Part shown: positions 44,201-52,000 of the stretch, piece by piece
Layout of the letters: every line of letters starts with the position of its first letter
Position numbering within the stretch: the first letter of the stretch is position 1
NCBI RefSeq assembly: GCF_000812875.1
Contig: NZ_JSYK01000002.1
Location: 310,001-374,000, forward strand
DNA from: Kaistella solincola
Lineage (GTDB): Bacteria > Bacteroidota > Bacteroidia > Flavobacteriales > Weeksellaceae
Direction of reading: 5' to 3'
Length of the DNA: 64,000 nucleotides
Program-made: the position numbers and the translations under genes
The notes under the pieces: generated by a model
The model's input: only the letters and a program-made list of their open reading frames with translations
Databases searched by the model: none
What the model was told of the DNA's origin: nothing

Positions 44201-44689
44201 TTTAAAACACTCGGTGCAAGACTTGGAAAAGACATGAAAACGGTCGCTGCTGAAATTACCAAGTTTTCGGCGGAAGATATTTCAGCTTTAGAAAAAACCG
44301 GAAAAATTGCCGTTTTAGGCCATGAAATTTCTCTTGATGATGTAGAAATTTTCACCAAGGATATTCCGGGTTGGACGGTGGCAAGCGAAGGAAAACTTAC
44401 GGTTGCGCTGGATTTAACTTTAACCGAAGAATTAAAAGCGGAAGGAATTGCGCGCGAATTTATTAACCGCGTGCAGAATTTAAGAAAAGATAAAAATTTC
44501 GAGTTAACAGACAGAATTTCAATTGAATTGCAAGACGATTGCCCGTTTAAGCAGGAAATAATAAACAATAAAGCATATATTTCTTCTGAAGTATTGTCAG
44601 ATAGAATAGAAATTGTAAATTCACTTTCAAATTTTGACGAAATAGAGATTGACGAGGTCACTTTCAAGGTTCAGGTTCAAAAAATTTAA
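41201..44689 (+). CDS. ileS: Isoleucyl-tRNA synthetase, IleS2-like
   Basis: The 1162-residue class I synthetase has the ATP-binding signature as GIHH (G56-H59 in SANGMPGIHH) instead of HIGH. The KMSKR loop is at 714-718, and WDTHGLP and the editing-domain motif TTPWTLPSNTALAVG are present. The length and the GxHH order fit the eukaryote-like IleS2 class. The ATG at 41201 (MKKFTEYKNLDL) is chosen; a TTG 15 bases upstream is less likely. A near-match -7 box TATATTCG lies at 41150-41157. It charges tRNA-Ile and edits Val. Confidence 0.96.
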   Translation: MKKFTEYKNLDLTAVAGNITKFWSENQTFKKSVEIREGQPEYVFYEGPPSANGMPGIHHVMARALKDIFCRYQTQNGKQVFRKAGWDTHGLPIELGVEKELGITKEDIGKTISVEAYNQACRNAVMRYTDVWNDLTEKIGYWVDLENPYITYEPKYMETVWWLLKQLYDKNLLYKGYTIQPYSPAAGTGLSSHELNQPGTYRDVSDTTVVAQFKVKKFADKAAKKVPFLKAESAIDTEEIAGASCGGALHWAEFDTKKTLVDTYFLAWTTTPWTLPSNTALAVGRDIEYVLVKTFNQYTFEPINIVLAKVLLQKNFGKKYAEGSEEHLKNYTSEAKVIPYQILAEFTGEELVGSEYEQLIPWFLPAENPEDAFRVILGDFVTTEDGTGIVHISPTFGADDARVAKESGIPPMLVKDENDNLVPLVDLQGRFLKGGKTPELFAGKFIKNEYYDSGSAPEKSWDVELAILLKTENKAFKVEKYVHSYPHCWRTDKPVLYYPLDSWFVKMTAVKNRLVELNETINWKPKSTGEGRFANWLENVNDWNLSRSRYWGIPLPIWRTDDLKEEIIIGSVEELMAEIEKAKKAGFMAENPFKDFEVGNMSEENYAQIDLHKNIVDQIILVSPSGKPMKRESDLIDVWFDSGSMPYAQLHYPFENKELIDARKAFPADFIAEGVDQTRGWFYTLHAIATAVFDSVAYKNVMSNGLVLDKNGQKMSKRLGNAVDPFTTLEKYGPDATRWYMISNANPWENLKFDLEGIDEVRRKFFGTLYNTYSFFALYANVDGFKYSEKNIELRPEIDRWILSELNLLVKEVTAFYEDYEPTKVARAINNFVNDNLSNWYVRLCRRRFWKGDYSDDKISAYQTLYTCLETVAKISAPIAPFFMDQLYQDLNKITGKEEAASVHLTDFPKADERLIDQDLVEKTHLAQQITSMVFSLRKKENIKVRQPLQKVMIPVLDKKTETQILAVSDLVKQEVNVKELQLINADDAAELIVKQIKPNFKTLGARLGKDMKTVAAEITKFSAEDISALEKTGKIAVLGHEISLDDVEIFTKDIPGWTVASEGKLTVALDLTLTEELKAEGIAREFINRVQNLRKDKNFELTDRISIELQDDCPFKQEIINNKAYISSEVLSDRIEIVNSLSNFDEIEIDEVTFKVQVQKI

Positions 44690-44743
44690 TATTTTTTACG
44701 GTGAAAACTTCAAATTCACATAAACACAAATAAAAATAAAGCT

Positions 44744-45124
44744 ATGACTGAGGACAGACAAAGATATAACGACGCTGATTTACAGGAATTTAAAGTATTA
44801 ATTCAGGGGAAAATCGATAAAGCAGAAAAAGATTTAATGCTGATTCGAGAAAGTTTCATCAACGACCAGAACAACGGTACCGATGATACTTCGCCAACTT
44901 TTAAAGCTTTTGAAGAAGGCGCTGAAACTTTAAGCAAAGAACAGAATGCGATTCTTGCCGGAAGACAGGAAAAATTTGTGCGCGACCTGAAAAACGCCCT
45001 CATCCGCATTGAAAATAAAACCTACGGAATCTGCAGAGTTACCGGAAAATTAATTCCGAAAGAAAGGCTGCTTGCCGTACCGCATGCGACCCTCAGCATC
45101 GAAGCTAAAAATATGCAACGGTAA
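44744..45124 (+). CDS. TraR/DksA-family protein without a zinc finger
   Basis: The 126-residue protein has the DksA coiled coil (about 10-80). The C-terminal region reads YGICRVTGKLIPKERLLAVPHATLSIEAK, aligning with the DksA zinc-finger module. Only one Cys of the four remains, so zinc cannot be bound in the usual way. This Cys-poor form is common in Flavobacteriia. The likely role is modulation of RNA polymerase through the secondary channel. It lies 54 bases after ileS and may be cotranscribed with it. Confidence 0.87.
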   Translation: MTEDRQRYNDADLQEFKVLIQGKIDKAEKDLMLIRESFINDQNNGTDDTSPTFKAFEEGAETLSKEQNAILAGRQEKFVRDLKNALIRIENKTYGICRVTGKLIPKERLLAVPHATLSIEAKNMQR

Positions 45125-45146
45125 AATTTATCATTTATAAAAAATG

Positions 45147-45190
45147 ATGTACAAAGTACAATGTGTTTCTATGCATAAAACTTTGTACAT
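45147..45190 (+). terminator. Inverted repeat after the DksA-like gene
   Basis: ATGTACAAAG (45147-45156) pairs with CTTTGTACAT (45181-45190) over a 24-base loop, followed by TTTTATTTT. It could be a terminator or an attenuator before the small gene at 45206. Confidence 0.5.
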
Positions 45191-45205
45191 TTTTATTTTA
45201 AAATC

Positions 45206-45454
45206 ATGGACACGGTTTTTATTTTGCTCGCTGTAGCGGTAATTTTTCTTTATTTCTTCCGCAAAAAAATCAAGGAAAAGTTCATTCCGAACAAAGAAAA
45301 ATATTACACCATTGATGACCGTTATAACGCAGAGAAAAAGCAGAGACAAGACGAAATTGATGCGATACTTAGCAAAATCGGTAAAAATGGTTTAGATGAT
45401 TTGTCTGCCGCTGACAAAAACCGTCTCGACGAACTTTCAAAAAAAATAAATTAA
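45206..45454 (+). CDS. Small membrane-anchored protein with a DUF6576-like tail
   Basis: The 82-residue protein has one N-terminal membrane helix (MDTVFILLAVAVIFLYFF) and a basic stop-transfer segment. A charged helical tail follows: YYTIDDRYNAEKKQRQDEIDAILSKIGKNG and LSAADKNRLDELSK (given here as two blocks). The tail resembles DUF6576, which more usually ends rhomboid proteases in Bacteroidota; that assignment is from memory and moderate. The next small gene starts 2 bases after its stop, so they form an operon with lspA. Confidence 0.75.
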   Translation: MDTVFILLAVAVIFLYFFRKKIKEKFIPNKEKYYTIDDRYNAEKKQRQDEIDAILSKIGKNGLDDLSAADKNRLDELSKKIN

Positions 45455-45456
45455 AA

Positions 45457-45654
45457 ATGGAATCTCTGATTGTACATCCGAAAAACCAAATGGAGCTGAA
45501 TGCGCTGAAAAGCGTGATGAAGGAAATGGGAATTAAATTTGAAAAATTCCACACCAGAAATCTGAAAAATTTGCCCGAAAAGCCGGTAAAAAATTCGGTT
45601 CCGAAAAAAGAAAACAGCCCAACTTCCGCCAGAAAATATCCTAAGAAAGACTAA
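45457..45654 (+). CDS. Small DUF2683-like protein
   Basis: The 65-residue protein begins MESLIVHPKNQMELNALKSV, followed by MKEMGIKFEKF. This is the short strand-helix pattern of DUF2683, a family seen in Bacteroidota and sometimes compared to antitoxins. A Lys/Pro/Ser-rich tail follows. No toxin gene accompanies it: the neighbours are the small membrane protein and lspA. The stop codon overlaps the lspA ATG by one base, showing translational coupling. Confidence 0.7.
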   Translation: MESLIVHPKNQMELNALKSVMKEMGIKFEKFHTRNLKNLPEKPVKNSVPKKENSPTSARKYPKKD

Positions 45655-46292
45655 TGAAGAAGATTGCTTTAATAACCATCATCATTTTATTAATAGACCA
45701 AATTTCTAAGTTTTATATAAAAACCAACTTCAGTTTAGGCGAAAGTGTAAGCGTTTTGCCCGGCTTTAAGCTGACTTTTGTTGAAAATCCGGGCATGGCG
45801 TACGGTTTTCATTTCGGCGGACTTCTGGGTAAATATATTCTTGTCATCATTCGCATTTTTCTTATCGGCGGCATGGTTTATCTTTTCAGCAAATGGCTGA
45901 AAGAAGGCACCAACAACTATTTGCTTATTCCGATGTCGATGATTTTTGCGGGCGCAATCGGAAATTTAATTGACGGAATGTTCTACGGAATGATCTTCGA
46001 CAGCGGAACTTTTTATGATGAAAGCATCGGGCGCTGGATTGAATACGGCGGTGTTTCCAAGGTCGTACCTTTTGGTCAAGGCTATTCCACTTTCATGAAA
46101 GGCTGCGTGGTAGACATGCTGCATTTCCCGTTGGTGGACTGGAACGTGCCGGAAAGTTGGCCATTGATTGGCGGAAAACACATTGAATTTTTCAAATATA
46201 TTTTTAATGTTGCAGATTCTGCAATTACTGCCGGCGCTGCATTATTACTTATCTTCCGCAAAAAAGCGCTACCAAACGGTTTGGATTTTTAG
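45654..46292 (+). CDS. lspA: Lipoprotein signal peptidase II
   Basis: The 212-residue membrane protein has four helices and the LspA catalytic Asp pair in CVVDMLHFPL and FNVADSAITAG, plus FVENPGMAYGF (N-x-G-x-A/F motif). It cleaves prolipoproteins before the lipobox Cys and would process the many lipoproteins in this window. It is longer than E. coli LspA because of the insert between helices 3 and 4 (YDESIGRWIEYGGVSKVVPF), usual in Flavobacteriia. It is coupled to the DUF2683-like gene. Confidence 0.95.
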   Translation: MKKIALITIIILLIDQISKFYIKTNFSLGESVSVLPGFKLTFVENPGMAYGFHFGGLLGKYILVIIRIFLIGGMVYLFSKWLKEGTNNYLLIPMSMIFAGAIGNLIDGMFYGMIFDSGTFYDESIGRWIEYGGVSKVVPFGQGYSTFMKGCVVDMLHFPLVDWNVPESWPLIGGKHIEFFKYIFNVADSAITAGAALLLIFRKKALPNGLDF

Positions 46293-46323
46293 CGGCTAAA
46301 TTGCCCAAAATTTCCGTTTTAGC

Positions 46324-46331
46324 TATTTTTG
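46324..46331 (+). promoter_or_regulatory. -7 box TATTTTTG before trpS
   Basis: Exact TAnnTTTG, ending 24 bases before the ATG at 46356. Confidence 0.6.
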
Positions 46332-46355
46332 TTTTTACCATTTTAAACTTATTTC

Positions 46356-47324
46356 ATGTCCAGAATATTAACCGGAATACAGGCCACGGGAACTCCACAT
46401 TTGGGGAATTTACTTGGCGCCATTATTCCAGCCATCGAATTATCGAAAAAGAAAGAGAATGAATCTTTCCTGTTTATTGCAAATCTGCATTCTTTGACCC
46501 AAATAAAAGATGCAGCAGAACTGAAAAGAAATACTTACGAAATCGCTGCAGCTTGGCTTGCCTGCGGACTTGATACTGATAAAACATTTTTCTACCGTCA
46601 AAGCGACATTGCTGAAGTTTGCGAACTTTCCTGGTATCTGTCCTGCTTTTTTCCGTATCAAAGACTGACTTTAGCACATTCCTTTAAAGATAAAGCAGAC
46701 CGTGTAGAAGACGTTAACGCAGGACTTTTCACGTATCCGGTTCTGATGGCTGCTGATATTTTGCTTTATAATGCTGAAGTTGTTCCGGTAGGGAAAGATC
46801 AGCTTCAACATCTGGAAATGGCGCGCGACATGGGCTCAAGATTTAACCATCAGATGGGTGAAGTTTTTGTTTTACCAAAAGCGGAGTTGCAGGAAGACAC
46901 GAAGTATGTTCCGGGAACCGACGGTAATAAAATGTCGAAATCCCGCGGAAACATCATTAATGTATTTTTACCCGAAAAAGAGCTGAAAAAACAGATTATG
47001 GGAATTGAAACTGATTCCAAATGTCTTGAAGAACCGAAAGATCCGGAAACCGACAAGGTTTTTGCTTTGTTCGAACTTATTGCAAAACCGGAAGAAACCG
47101 CCGTTTTACGGGAAAAATATCTAGCCGGAAACTTTGGTTATGGTCACGCTAAAAACGAATTGTTGCTGTTAATTTTAAAACGTTTTGAGCGCGAGCGCGA
47201 ACTCTTCAATTATTATATGAATAATTTGCCGGAACTGGAAGAAAAACTGCAGGAAGGCGCGGCAAAAACGAAAGTGATCGCTGCTGAAACATTGCGGAAA
47301 GTCCGGATAAGTTTGGGCGTTTAG
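46356..47324 (+). CDS. trpS: Tryptophanyl-tRNA synthetase
   Basis: The 322-residue class I synthetase has the HIGH-equivalent TPHLGNLLGA near residue 15 and the KMSKS loop in GNKMSKSRGN. The substrate region VGKDQLQHLEMARDMGSRFN is typical of TrpS. It charges tRNA-Trp. It is monocistronic, with its own promoter and a shared terminator with the convergent HAD gene. Confidence 0.95.
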   Translation: MSRILTGIQATGTPHLGNLLGAIIPAIELSKKKENESFLFIANLHSLTQIKDAAELKRNTYEIAAAWLACGLDTDKTFFYRQSDIAEVCELSWYLSCFFPYQRLTLAHSFKDKADRVEDVNAGLFTYPVLMAADILLYNAEVVPVGKDQLQHLEMARDMGSRFNHQMGEVFVLPKAELQEDTKYVPGTDGNKMSKSRGNIINVFLPEKELKKQIMGIETDSKCLEEPKDPETDKVFALFELIAKPEETAVLREKYLAGNFGYGHAKNELLLLILKRFERERELFNYYMNNLPELEEKLQEGAAKTKVIAAETLRKVRISLGV

Positions 47325-47332
47325 CAGCAAAA

Positions 47333-47364
47333 AAAATCCTTTCCAAAAGCGGAAAGGATTTTTT
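47333..47364. terminator. Bidirectional terminator between trpS and the HAD gene
   Basis: AAAATCCTTTCC (47333-47344) pairs with GGAAAGGATTTT (47351-47362) over AAAAGC, with A-run and T-run on either side. Confidence 0.9.
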
Positions 47365-48060
47365 TTATAAAATTGATTTAATTTCGTGCAGTTTGCGTAT
47401 CGTTTTTACGCCTTCGGCGGTGTATTTATCATCGAATACATCGAAGTAAATCACTTTTAAGCCGAAAGATTTTCCACCTTCAATATCGGCAATCCAGTCA
47501 TCACCAATCATTATGGATTCCTCGATTTGCGCATTCGCTTTCTTCAGCGCATATTTATAAATTTCCGGTTTTGGTTTCCGTATATTGATTTCATCGGCGC
47601 TTGTGATGGTTTTAAAATAGTTTTTAATACCCGAAAGCTCACATTTTTTTGCGGTTACTTCCTGAAAGCCGTTGGATAAAATATGCAGCGTATATCCTTT
47701 GTCATACAGATATTCCAAAAGATCAAAAGCGCCTTCTACCAGATCGTTGTAGTTGAGGATTTCATCTAAAAAATTATTTTCAAAAGTCTGTGCTAATGGA
47801 AAATCATCAATTCCAAAGAAAAGAAAAGAATCAAAAAAACGGTGCTTTCGCAGGTAATTTTTGTCGATTTCACCGTCGCGAATCTGTGCCCATAATCTTT
47901 CATTAATGGTAAAATATTCGCGGTGAAAGTCCTCAAAATTAAGATTATATTTTTCCTGAACCTCTTCTTTCTTAAATATCGCTTTCAGGGTAAGATAAGC
48001 GTTTGCGCGGTGATCCCAAAGTGTATTATCGAGATCAAAAAAAATGTGCTGAATTTTCAT
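47365..48060 (-). CDS. YjjG-family HAD phosphatase (noncanonical pyrimidine nucleotidase)
   Basis: The 231-residue HAD hydrolase has motif I FFDLDNTLWD, motif II ILSNGF, motif III Lys in IRKPKPEIY and motif IV MIGDDWIADI. The order and length match the YjjG subgroup, which dephosphorylates odd pyrimidine nucleotides; the substrate here is inferred. The ATG at 48060 is chosen over a start three codons upstream because a -7 box ends only six bases before it. Confidence 0.87.
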   Translation of the reverse strand: MKIQHIFFDLDNTLWDHRANAYLTLKAIFKKEEVQEKYNLNFEDFHREYFTINERLWAQIRDGEIDKNYLRKHRFFDSFLFFGIDDFPLAQTFENNFLDEILNYNDLVEGAFDLLEYLYDKGYTLHILSNGFQEVTAKKCELSGIKNYFKTITSADEINIRKPKPEIYKYALKKANAQIEESIMIGDDWIADIEGGKSFGLKVIYFDVFDDKYTAEGVKTIRKLHEIKSIL

Positions 48061-48066
48061 ACAGCA

Positions 48067-48074
48067 CAAATTTA
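48067..48074 (-). promoter_or_regulatory. -7 box TAAATTTG six bases before the HAD gene ATG
   Basis: Plus-strand CAAATTTA. The spacing would put the transcription start on or beside the ATG at 48060. Confidence 0.5.
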
Positions 48075-48085
48075 AGGAAAATAGG

Positions 48086-48220
48086 TTAGTTTTTGGATAC
48101 GATATGAATTTTAGAGACCGTTTTTAAAACCTGAAGGTTTTTAGAATATCTCAGTAAAAATTCAACGGTCATCTGTTTTGGTTTCAAAAGTTTTCCGTTT
48201 AAAGTGTAATCTTTTTTCAT
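48086..48220 (-). CDS. Small conserved-looking protein, 44 residues
   Basis: The minus-strand ORF from ATG at 48220 to TAA at 48086 encodes a basic 44-residue protein starting MKKDYTLNGKLLKPKQMTVE and continuing FLLRYSKNLQVLKTVSKIHI. Similar short proteins (strand, then FLLxYSKxLxV helix) accompany sigma-factor or other genes in Flavobacteriia, from memory. It lies 40 bases downstream of the ECF sigma gene stop on the same strand, so it may be its operon partner. It is too short for an anti-sigma factor of known type. The function is unknown. Confidence 0.65.
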   Translation of the reverse strand: MKKDYTLNGKLLKPKQMTVEFLLRYSKNLQVLKTVSKIHIVSKN

Positions 48221-48260
48221 AGGCTAAAGTTTCACTAAAAACGCAGATTATTTCACTTTA

Positions 48261-48851
48261 TTATCTGGTCAAACTTATTTGGTGTTCTTCCATTATTTTT
48301 CGCAGGTTGATGAGTGCGTAACGCACCCGGCCTAAAGTGGTATTGATGCTGGTATCAGTTTGTTCCGCTATTTCTTTGAAGGAAAGCGAATCGAAAAAGC
48401 GGAGTTTTACCACTTCCTGCTGATTTGGCGGGAGAAAGTCCAGAATTTTACGCAAATCATCCTGAATCTGACGAGAAATCAGCTGCTCTTCAATATTTTC
48501 TTCGTCAATGCTGATGAGATCGAAAATTGAATATTCTTCATTTTCGAAAGACGTTTCGGAAACTTTGTTGTGTTTGGCTTTCAGGCGGTAATGATCGATG
48601 ATGAGGTTGTGTGCAATCCGCTTTGCCCAAAGCACAAATTTTCCCTCTTCATTGTACCGGCCTTCTTTCAGCGTTACAATAATTTTCATGAAAGTATCCT
48701 GGAAAACGTCGTTTGCCACGGTGTCATCCATTACTTTGTAGAAAATATAGGAGAAAATATCTTTCTGGTGGCGATCAATGAGAACCGCCAGGGCCTTTTC
48801 ATTGCCATTTTTATATGCAGAAATCAGCCAACTGTCTGTATGTGTATTCAT
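48261..48851 (-). CDS. ECF-type RNA polymerase sigma factor
   Basis: The 196-residue sigma-70 family protein has region 2 (DVFQDTFMKIIVTL, KFVLWAKRIAHNLIIDHYR) and region 4 (LPPNQQEVVKLRFFDSLSFKEIAEQTDTSINTTLGRVRYALINLRK, seen here as LPPNQQEVVKLRFFD and FKEIAEQTDTS). The linker between them is acidic. It directs RNA polymerase to a specific promoter set. No anti-sigma factor gene is adjacent; a 44-residue ORF follows. A -7 box of the housekeeping type lies upstream. Confidence 0.9.
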   Translation of the reverse strand: MNTHTDSWLISAYKNGNEKALAVLIDRHQKDIFSYIFYKVMDDTVANDVFQDTFMKIIVTLKEGRYNEEGKFVLWAKRIAHNLIIDHYRLKAKHNKVSETSFENEEYSIFDLISIDEENIEEQLISRQIQDDLRKILDFLPPNQQEVVKLRFFDSLSFKEIAEQTDTSINTTLGRVRYALINLRKIMEEHQISLTR

Positions 48852-48891
48852 AACTCGTAACTAAAAATTTATGAATGATCGCAAACCTAAA

Positions 48892-48899
48892 AATATCAG
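48892..48899 (-). promoter_or_regulatory. -7 box TAGGTTTG before the ECF sigma gene
   Basis: Plus-strand CAAACCTA, 40 bases before the ATG at 48851. Confidence 0.55.
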
Positions 48900-49015
48900 G
48901 TTGGCTTTCTTCGTTATTAAAAAATCAGTAGAGTTATTTTACCATACATTATGTGTTAAAGTGAAAAGCTAATTTAAGCAAAAAGTTAATACTTTGTTAA
49001 AAAATTAAAAAAAAT

Positions 49016-49504
49016 TTATTTTAACAGATCGTGAATCATTACAATCGGCACATTTACCGTAAAATTAATGTTTAAACCTTCTAATTCTTTACCGTTAATT
49101 CCGTCTTTATCGAACGGAAAAGCATAACCTCCGGTTAAATCAATCAAACCAAACAGCGTAACACCAACTTTCGGTGCAATGTATTTGGTGGTTGCTTCAG
49201 CACCTGCTAAAAAATAATAAGCATGGTAAAGATCTACATTCCGCTCAAAATTGAGCAAAATATCACCCTGGATTTTCGGCAGCGCGACAAATTTTCCATT
49301 GGCAACTCCGAACATTCCGGCTGCGCCAAGGCGAAAAATCATGTCATCGTTCTCCAAAAACAGCAGCCGTCCACCGAGTTCCGCAAAGCTCGTATTCTGG
49401 TAAACATAACCGGCGTGAACCATTTTATGTACCGTAAGCTGTGCTTTAACACTGCCCGCAAAAGCTGCTAACAAAAAAAAAGGGAGCAAAAATCTCTTCA
49501 ACAT
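49016..49504 (-). CDS. Secreted beta-rich protein of unknown function
   Basis: The 162-residue product has a signal peptide (MLKRFLLPFFLLAAFAGSVKAQ). Alternating strands follow (LGGRLLFLENDDMIFRLGAAG, YYFLAGAEATTKYIAPKVGVT), like a small outer-membrane barrel or a DUF-type periplasmic protein. No family is recognised. It ends INFTVNVPIVMIHDLLK. It stands between the sigma gene and metK on the same strand, but a terminator separates it from metK, so it has its own unit. No clear -7 box is seen upstream. Confidence 0.75.
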   Translation of the reverse strand: MLKRFLLPFFLLAAFAGSVKAQLTVHKMVHAGYVYQNTSFAELGGRLLFLENDDMIFRLGAAGMFGVANGKFVALPKIQGDILLNFERNVDLYHAYYFLAGAEATTKYIAPKVGVTLFGLIDLTGGYAFPFDKDGINGKELEGLNINFTVNVPIVMIHDLLK

Positions 49505-49534
49505 TGGTTATGATTTTATATTGTGCATAAAGTT

Positions 49535-49570
49535 AAAAAAAATGCCTTAACATTTTTGTTAAAGCATTTT
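49535..49570 (-). terminator. Terminator of metK
   Basis: AATGCCTTAACA (49541-49552) pairs with TGTTAAAGCATT (49557-49568) with one C-A mismatch; the A-run before it is the U-tail on the minus strand. Confidence 0.8.
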
Positions 49571-49578
49571 ATATGATT

Positions 49579-50859
49579 TTATAAATTGAATTCCTTCTTT
49601 ATTTCTTCTACTTTATCCAGTTTTTCCCAGGTAAAAAACTCCAGATCTTTTACGATTAAATCTTCACCGTTGGCACGTTTAAAAATTTTATCAGCAATAT
49701 AATGCTCGCGTCCCATGTGGCCGTAGGAAGCGGTTTCCTGATAAATTGGATTTCTGAGTTTCAAATTCTGTTCGATTGCATAAGGTCTTAAATCGAAAAT
49801 TTTCTGGATTTTCTCGGCAATTTCTCCGTCATGCAAATCAACTTTTGAAGTTCCATAGGTATTTACATAAAGTCCACAAGGTTCTGCAACACCAATTGCG
49901 TAGGAAACCTGTACCAAAATTTCATCAGCAACACCTGCCGCCACAAGATTTTTAGCAATGTGTCGCACGGCATAAGCCGCACTTCTATCAACTTTTGACG
50001 GATCTTTTCCGGAAAAAGCACCACCACCGTGCGCACCTTTACCACCGTAAGTATCTACAATAATTTTTCGGCCGGTTAAACCCGTATCACCGTGTGGTCC
50101 ACCGATTACGAATTTTCCGGTCGGATTGATGTGATAGGTAATCTGATCATTAAAAAGCTCCTGAATAGCTCTAGGCTGCATGGCTTTAACCTTCGGAATA
50201 AGAATTTCGATAATATCTTTTCGGATTTTAGCAAGCATTGCTTCTTCGCTGCCAAAATCATCGTGCTGTGTAGAAACTACTATAGAATCAATTCTGATTG
50301 GTTTGTCATCATCCGAATATTCAATGGTAACCTGCGATTTCGCATCAGGACGCAGATATTTTATCGCGTTGTTTTCTCGCCGCAAATTCGCCAGTTCTTT
50401 TAATATTACATGCGCTAAATCCAGCGCAAGCGGCATATAATTTTCGGTTTCATTGGTAGCGTAACCGAACATCATTCCTTGGTCCCCTGCTCCCTGCGAA
50501 TTTGCACGGCTTTCGAAATCGTCGTTTTCAGAAACACGGTCCACACCTTGGTTGATATCGGGAGATTGTTCATGAATAGCGGAAATCACACCACACGAAT
50601 CACCATTAAACATATATTCCCCTTTCGTATAGCCGATTTTGTTGATGACTTTACGCGCGATATCTTGCACGTCAAGGTATGCTGATGATTTCACCTCACC
50701 CGCCAAAACTACCTGGCCCGTAGTTACCAAGGTTTCACAGGCTACTTTCGAGGTTGGATCGTTTGCGAGAAAATTATCGATTAATGCGTCGGAAATCTGG
50801 TCGGCCACTTTATCCGGATGCCCTTCGGAAACCGATTCAGACGTAAATAAATAAGACAT
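49579..50859 (-). CDS. metK: S-adenosylmethionine synthase
   Basis: The 426-residue enzyme makes SAM from methionine and ATP. Signatures are [21 protein letters not shown] (split as [15 protein letters not shown]), [31 protein letters not shown] and [19 protein letters not shown]. The length fits the Bacteroidota form, with the C-terminal KKEFNL extension. The leader is about 130 bases from the -7 box at 50995; I looked for a SAM-II pseudoknot and could not identify one by eye. It is monocistronic. Confidence 0.96.
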   Translation of the reverse strand: MSYLFTSESVSEGHPDKVADQISDALIDNFLANDPTSKVACETLVTTGQVVLAGEVKSSAYLDVQDIARKVINKIGYTKGEYMFNGDSCGVISAIHEQSPDINQGVDRVSENDDFESRANSQGAGDQGMMFGYATNETENYMPLALDLAHVILKELANLRRENNAIKYLRPDAKSQVTIEYSDDDKPIRIDSIVVSTQHDDFGSEEAMLAKIRKDIIEILIPKVKAMQPRAIQELFNDQITYHINPTGKFVIGGPHGDTGLTGRKIIVDTYGGKGAHGGGAFSGKDPSKVDRSAAYAVRHIAKNLVAAGVADEILVQVSYAIGVAEPCGLYVNTYGTSKVDLHDGEIAEKIQKIFDLRPYAIEQNLKLRNPIYQETASYGHMGREHYIADKIFKRANGEDLIVKDLEFFTWEKLDKVEEIKKEFNL

Positions 50860-50994
50860 ATTTCTTTTGTATTTTTAATTAAAAAGTACGGGAAAAATAC
50901 TTGGAATGATTGCAAAAGAAACTAAAAGAAAATCGGTTTTAGCATTTTTTACTGAGGTTGCAATCAATACAAATTTTTCCTCCTAATTGTGGCG

Positions 50995-51002
50995 CAAATT
51001 TA
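50995..51002 (-). promoter_or_regulatory. -7 box TAAATTTG, candidate metK promoter
   Basis: Plus-strand CAAATTTA, 136 bases before the metK ATG. It leaves a long leader compared with neighbours. Confidence 0.45.
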
Positions 51003-51045
51003 CTCACTATTTACCGAAGCGCAAAATTTATCCGGATGTTAAAAA

Positions 51046-51999
51046 TCATTGTGGCTTGATGACGGTAAACTCTTCAGGATTTTCATTGAAGCTCAGTTTT
51101 GACTTCAGAGATTCGGCGATGAACTGAATCATTTCATCTAAAATTTTCTGCTTATACGTCGGTTTATAATAAATCATCGAAATTTCGCGGTACGGAAAAG
51201 GCTTGCGGAAACGTTTTACTTTTTCTTTTTGCTTGTCGGAAAGCTGCTCTACAGCAAGTTCGGGTAAAATGCTGATCCCGCCTAATTTATCAACAAGTTG
51301 TACCAAAGTCGTAATATTTGAGGCTACAAACTCCAGATTTTTGGGTGTCACCGTATTTTCCCGCAATTCACAAATATTTTCAAACTGCGTCCGCAGGCAG
51401 TTTCCTTCTTCCAAGAGCCAAACTTTGTGCACATCTATTTTTTCCGGAATTACAAAACTGTCTTCTTTCTGTTCTTCACTTATTTCGGCGGAATAAAGCA
51501 TCAGTTCTTCATTGAAAAGAAAATCGTGGTAAAATTCGTCAGCTGCGGAGTACGGCGTTGAAATAATTCCCGCGTCCAGTTCTCCGGATTTCAAAGCTTT
51601 AATAATATTGTCCGTCGTCATTTCTTTTACCGTGAGCTGAATCTTCGGATGATTTTTCAAAAAATCGAAGATTTCAGACGGTAAAATCGAACCCGAAACT
51701 GTTGGAATAATGCCGAGGTTTAACTTTCCTGCCAGCACATTATTAAGGTCGTTCGCTTTGGTTTTTAGTTCATTAATGGCATCTACCACTTTTTTCGCTT
51801 CGATGATAAGCTGCGCACCAACATCTGTGGTACGGATTGGATGCGTGGTACGGTCGAATATTTTCACATCCAGCTCTTCTTCGAATTTCTGAATCATCGC
51901 ACTCAAAGTCGGCTGCGTAATAAAACACGCCTGCGCCGCATTTCCAAAGTGCTTAAATTTATCTACAGCGATAAGATATTCCAATTGCTGAATGTTCAT
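51046..51999 (-). CDS. oxyR: Peroxide-sensing LysR regulator OxyR
   Basis: The 317-residue LysR protein starts MNIQQLEYLIAVDKFKHFGN with a winged-helix DNA-binding domain (1-60). The effector domain carries redox Cys201 and Cys210 (EGNCLRTQFENIC), with the nine-residue spacing of E. coli Cys199/Cys208. Peroxide-driven disulfide formation should activate it. The ATG at 51999 is used; upstream in-frame codons run through the divergent promoter region. It is divergent from the catalase-family gene with 90 bases between, the usual regulator-target arrangement. Confidence 0.93.
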   Translation of the reverse strand: MNIQQLEYLIAVDKFKHFGNAAQACFITQPTLSAMIQKFEEELDVKIFDRTTHPIRTTDVGAQLIIEAKKVVDAINELKTKANDLNNVLAGKLNLGIIPTVSGSILPSEIFDFLKNHPKIQLTVKEMTTDNIIKALKSGELDAGIISTPYSAADEFYHDFLFNEELMLYSAEISEEQKEDSFVIPEKIDVHKVWLLEEGNCLRTQFENICELRENTVTPKNLEFVASNITTLVQLVDKLGGISILPELAVEQLSDKQKEKVKRFRKPFPYREISMIYYKPTYKQKILDEMIQFIAESLKSKLSFNENPEEFTVIKPQ

Positions 52000-52000
52000 A

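Noticed and set aside
45457-45654. Small DUF2683-like gene as an antitoxin
   Set aside because: No toxin-like partner is adjacent; it is embedded in an operon with a membrane protein and lspA.
50860-51045. Possible SAM riboswitch before metK
   Set aside because: The leader is long enough, but I could not find the conserved SAM-I or SAM-II core by eye; an Infernal search would decide.
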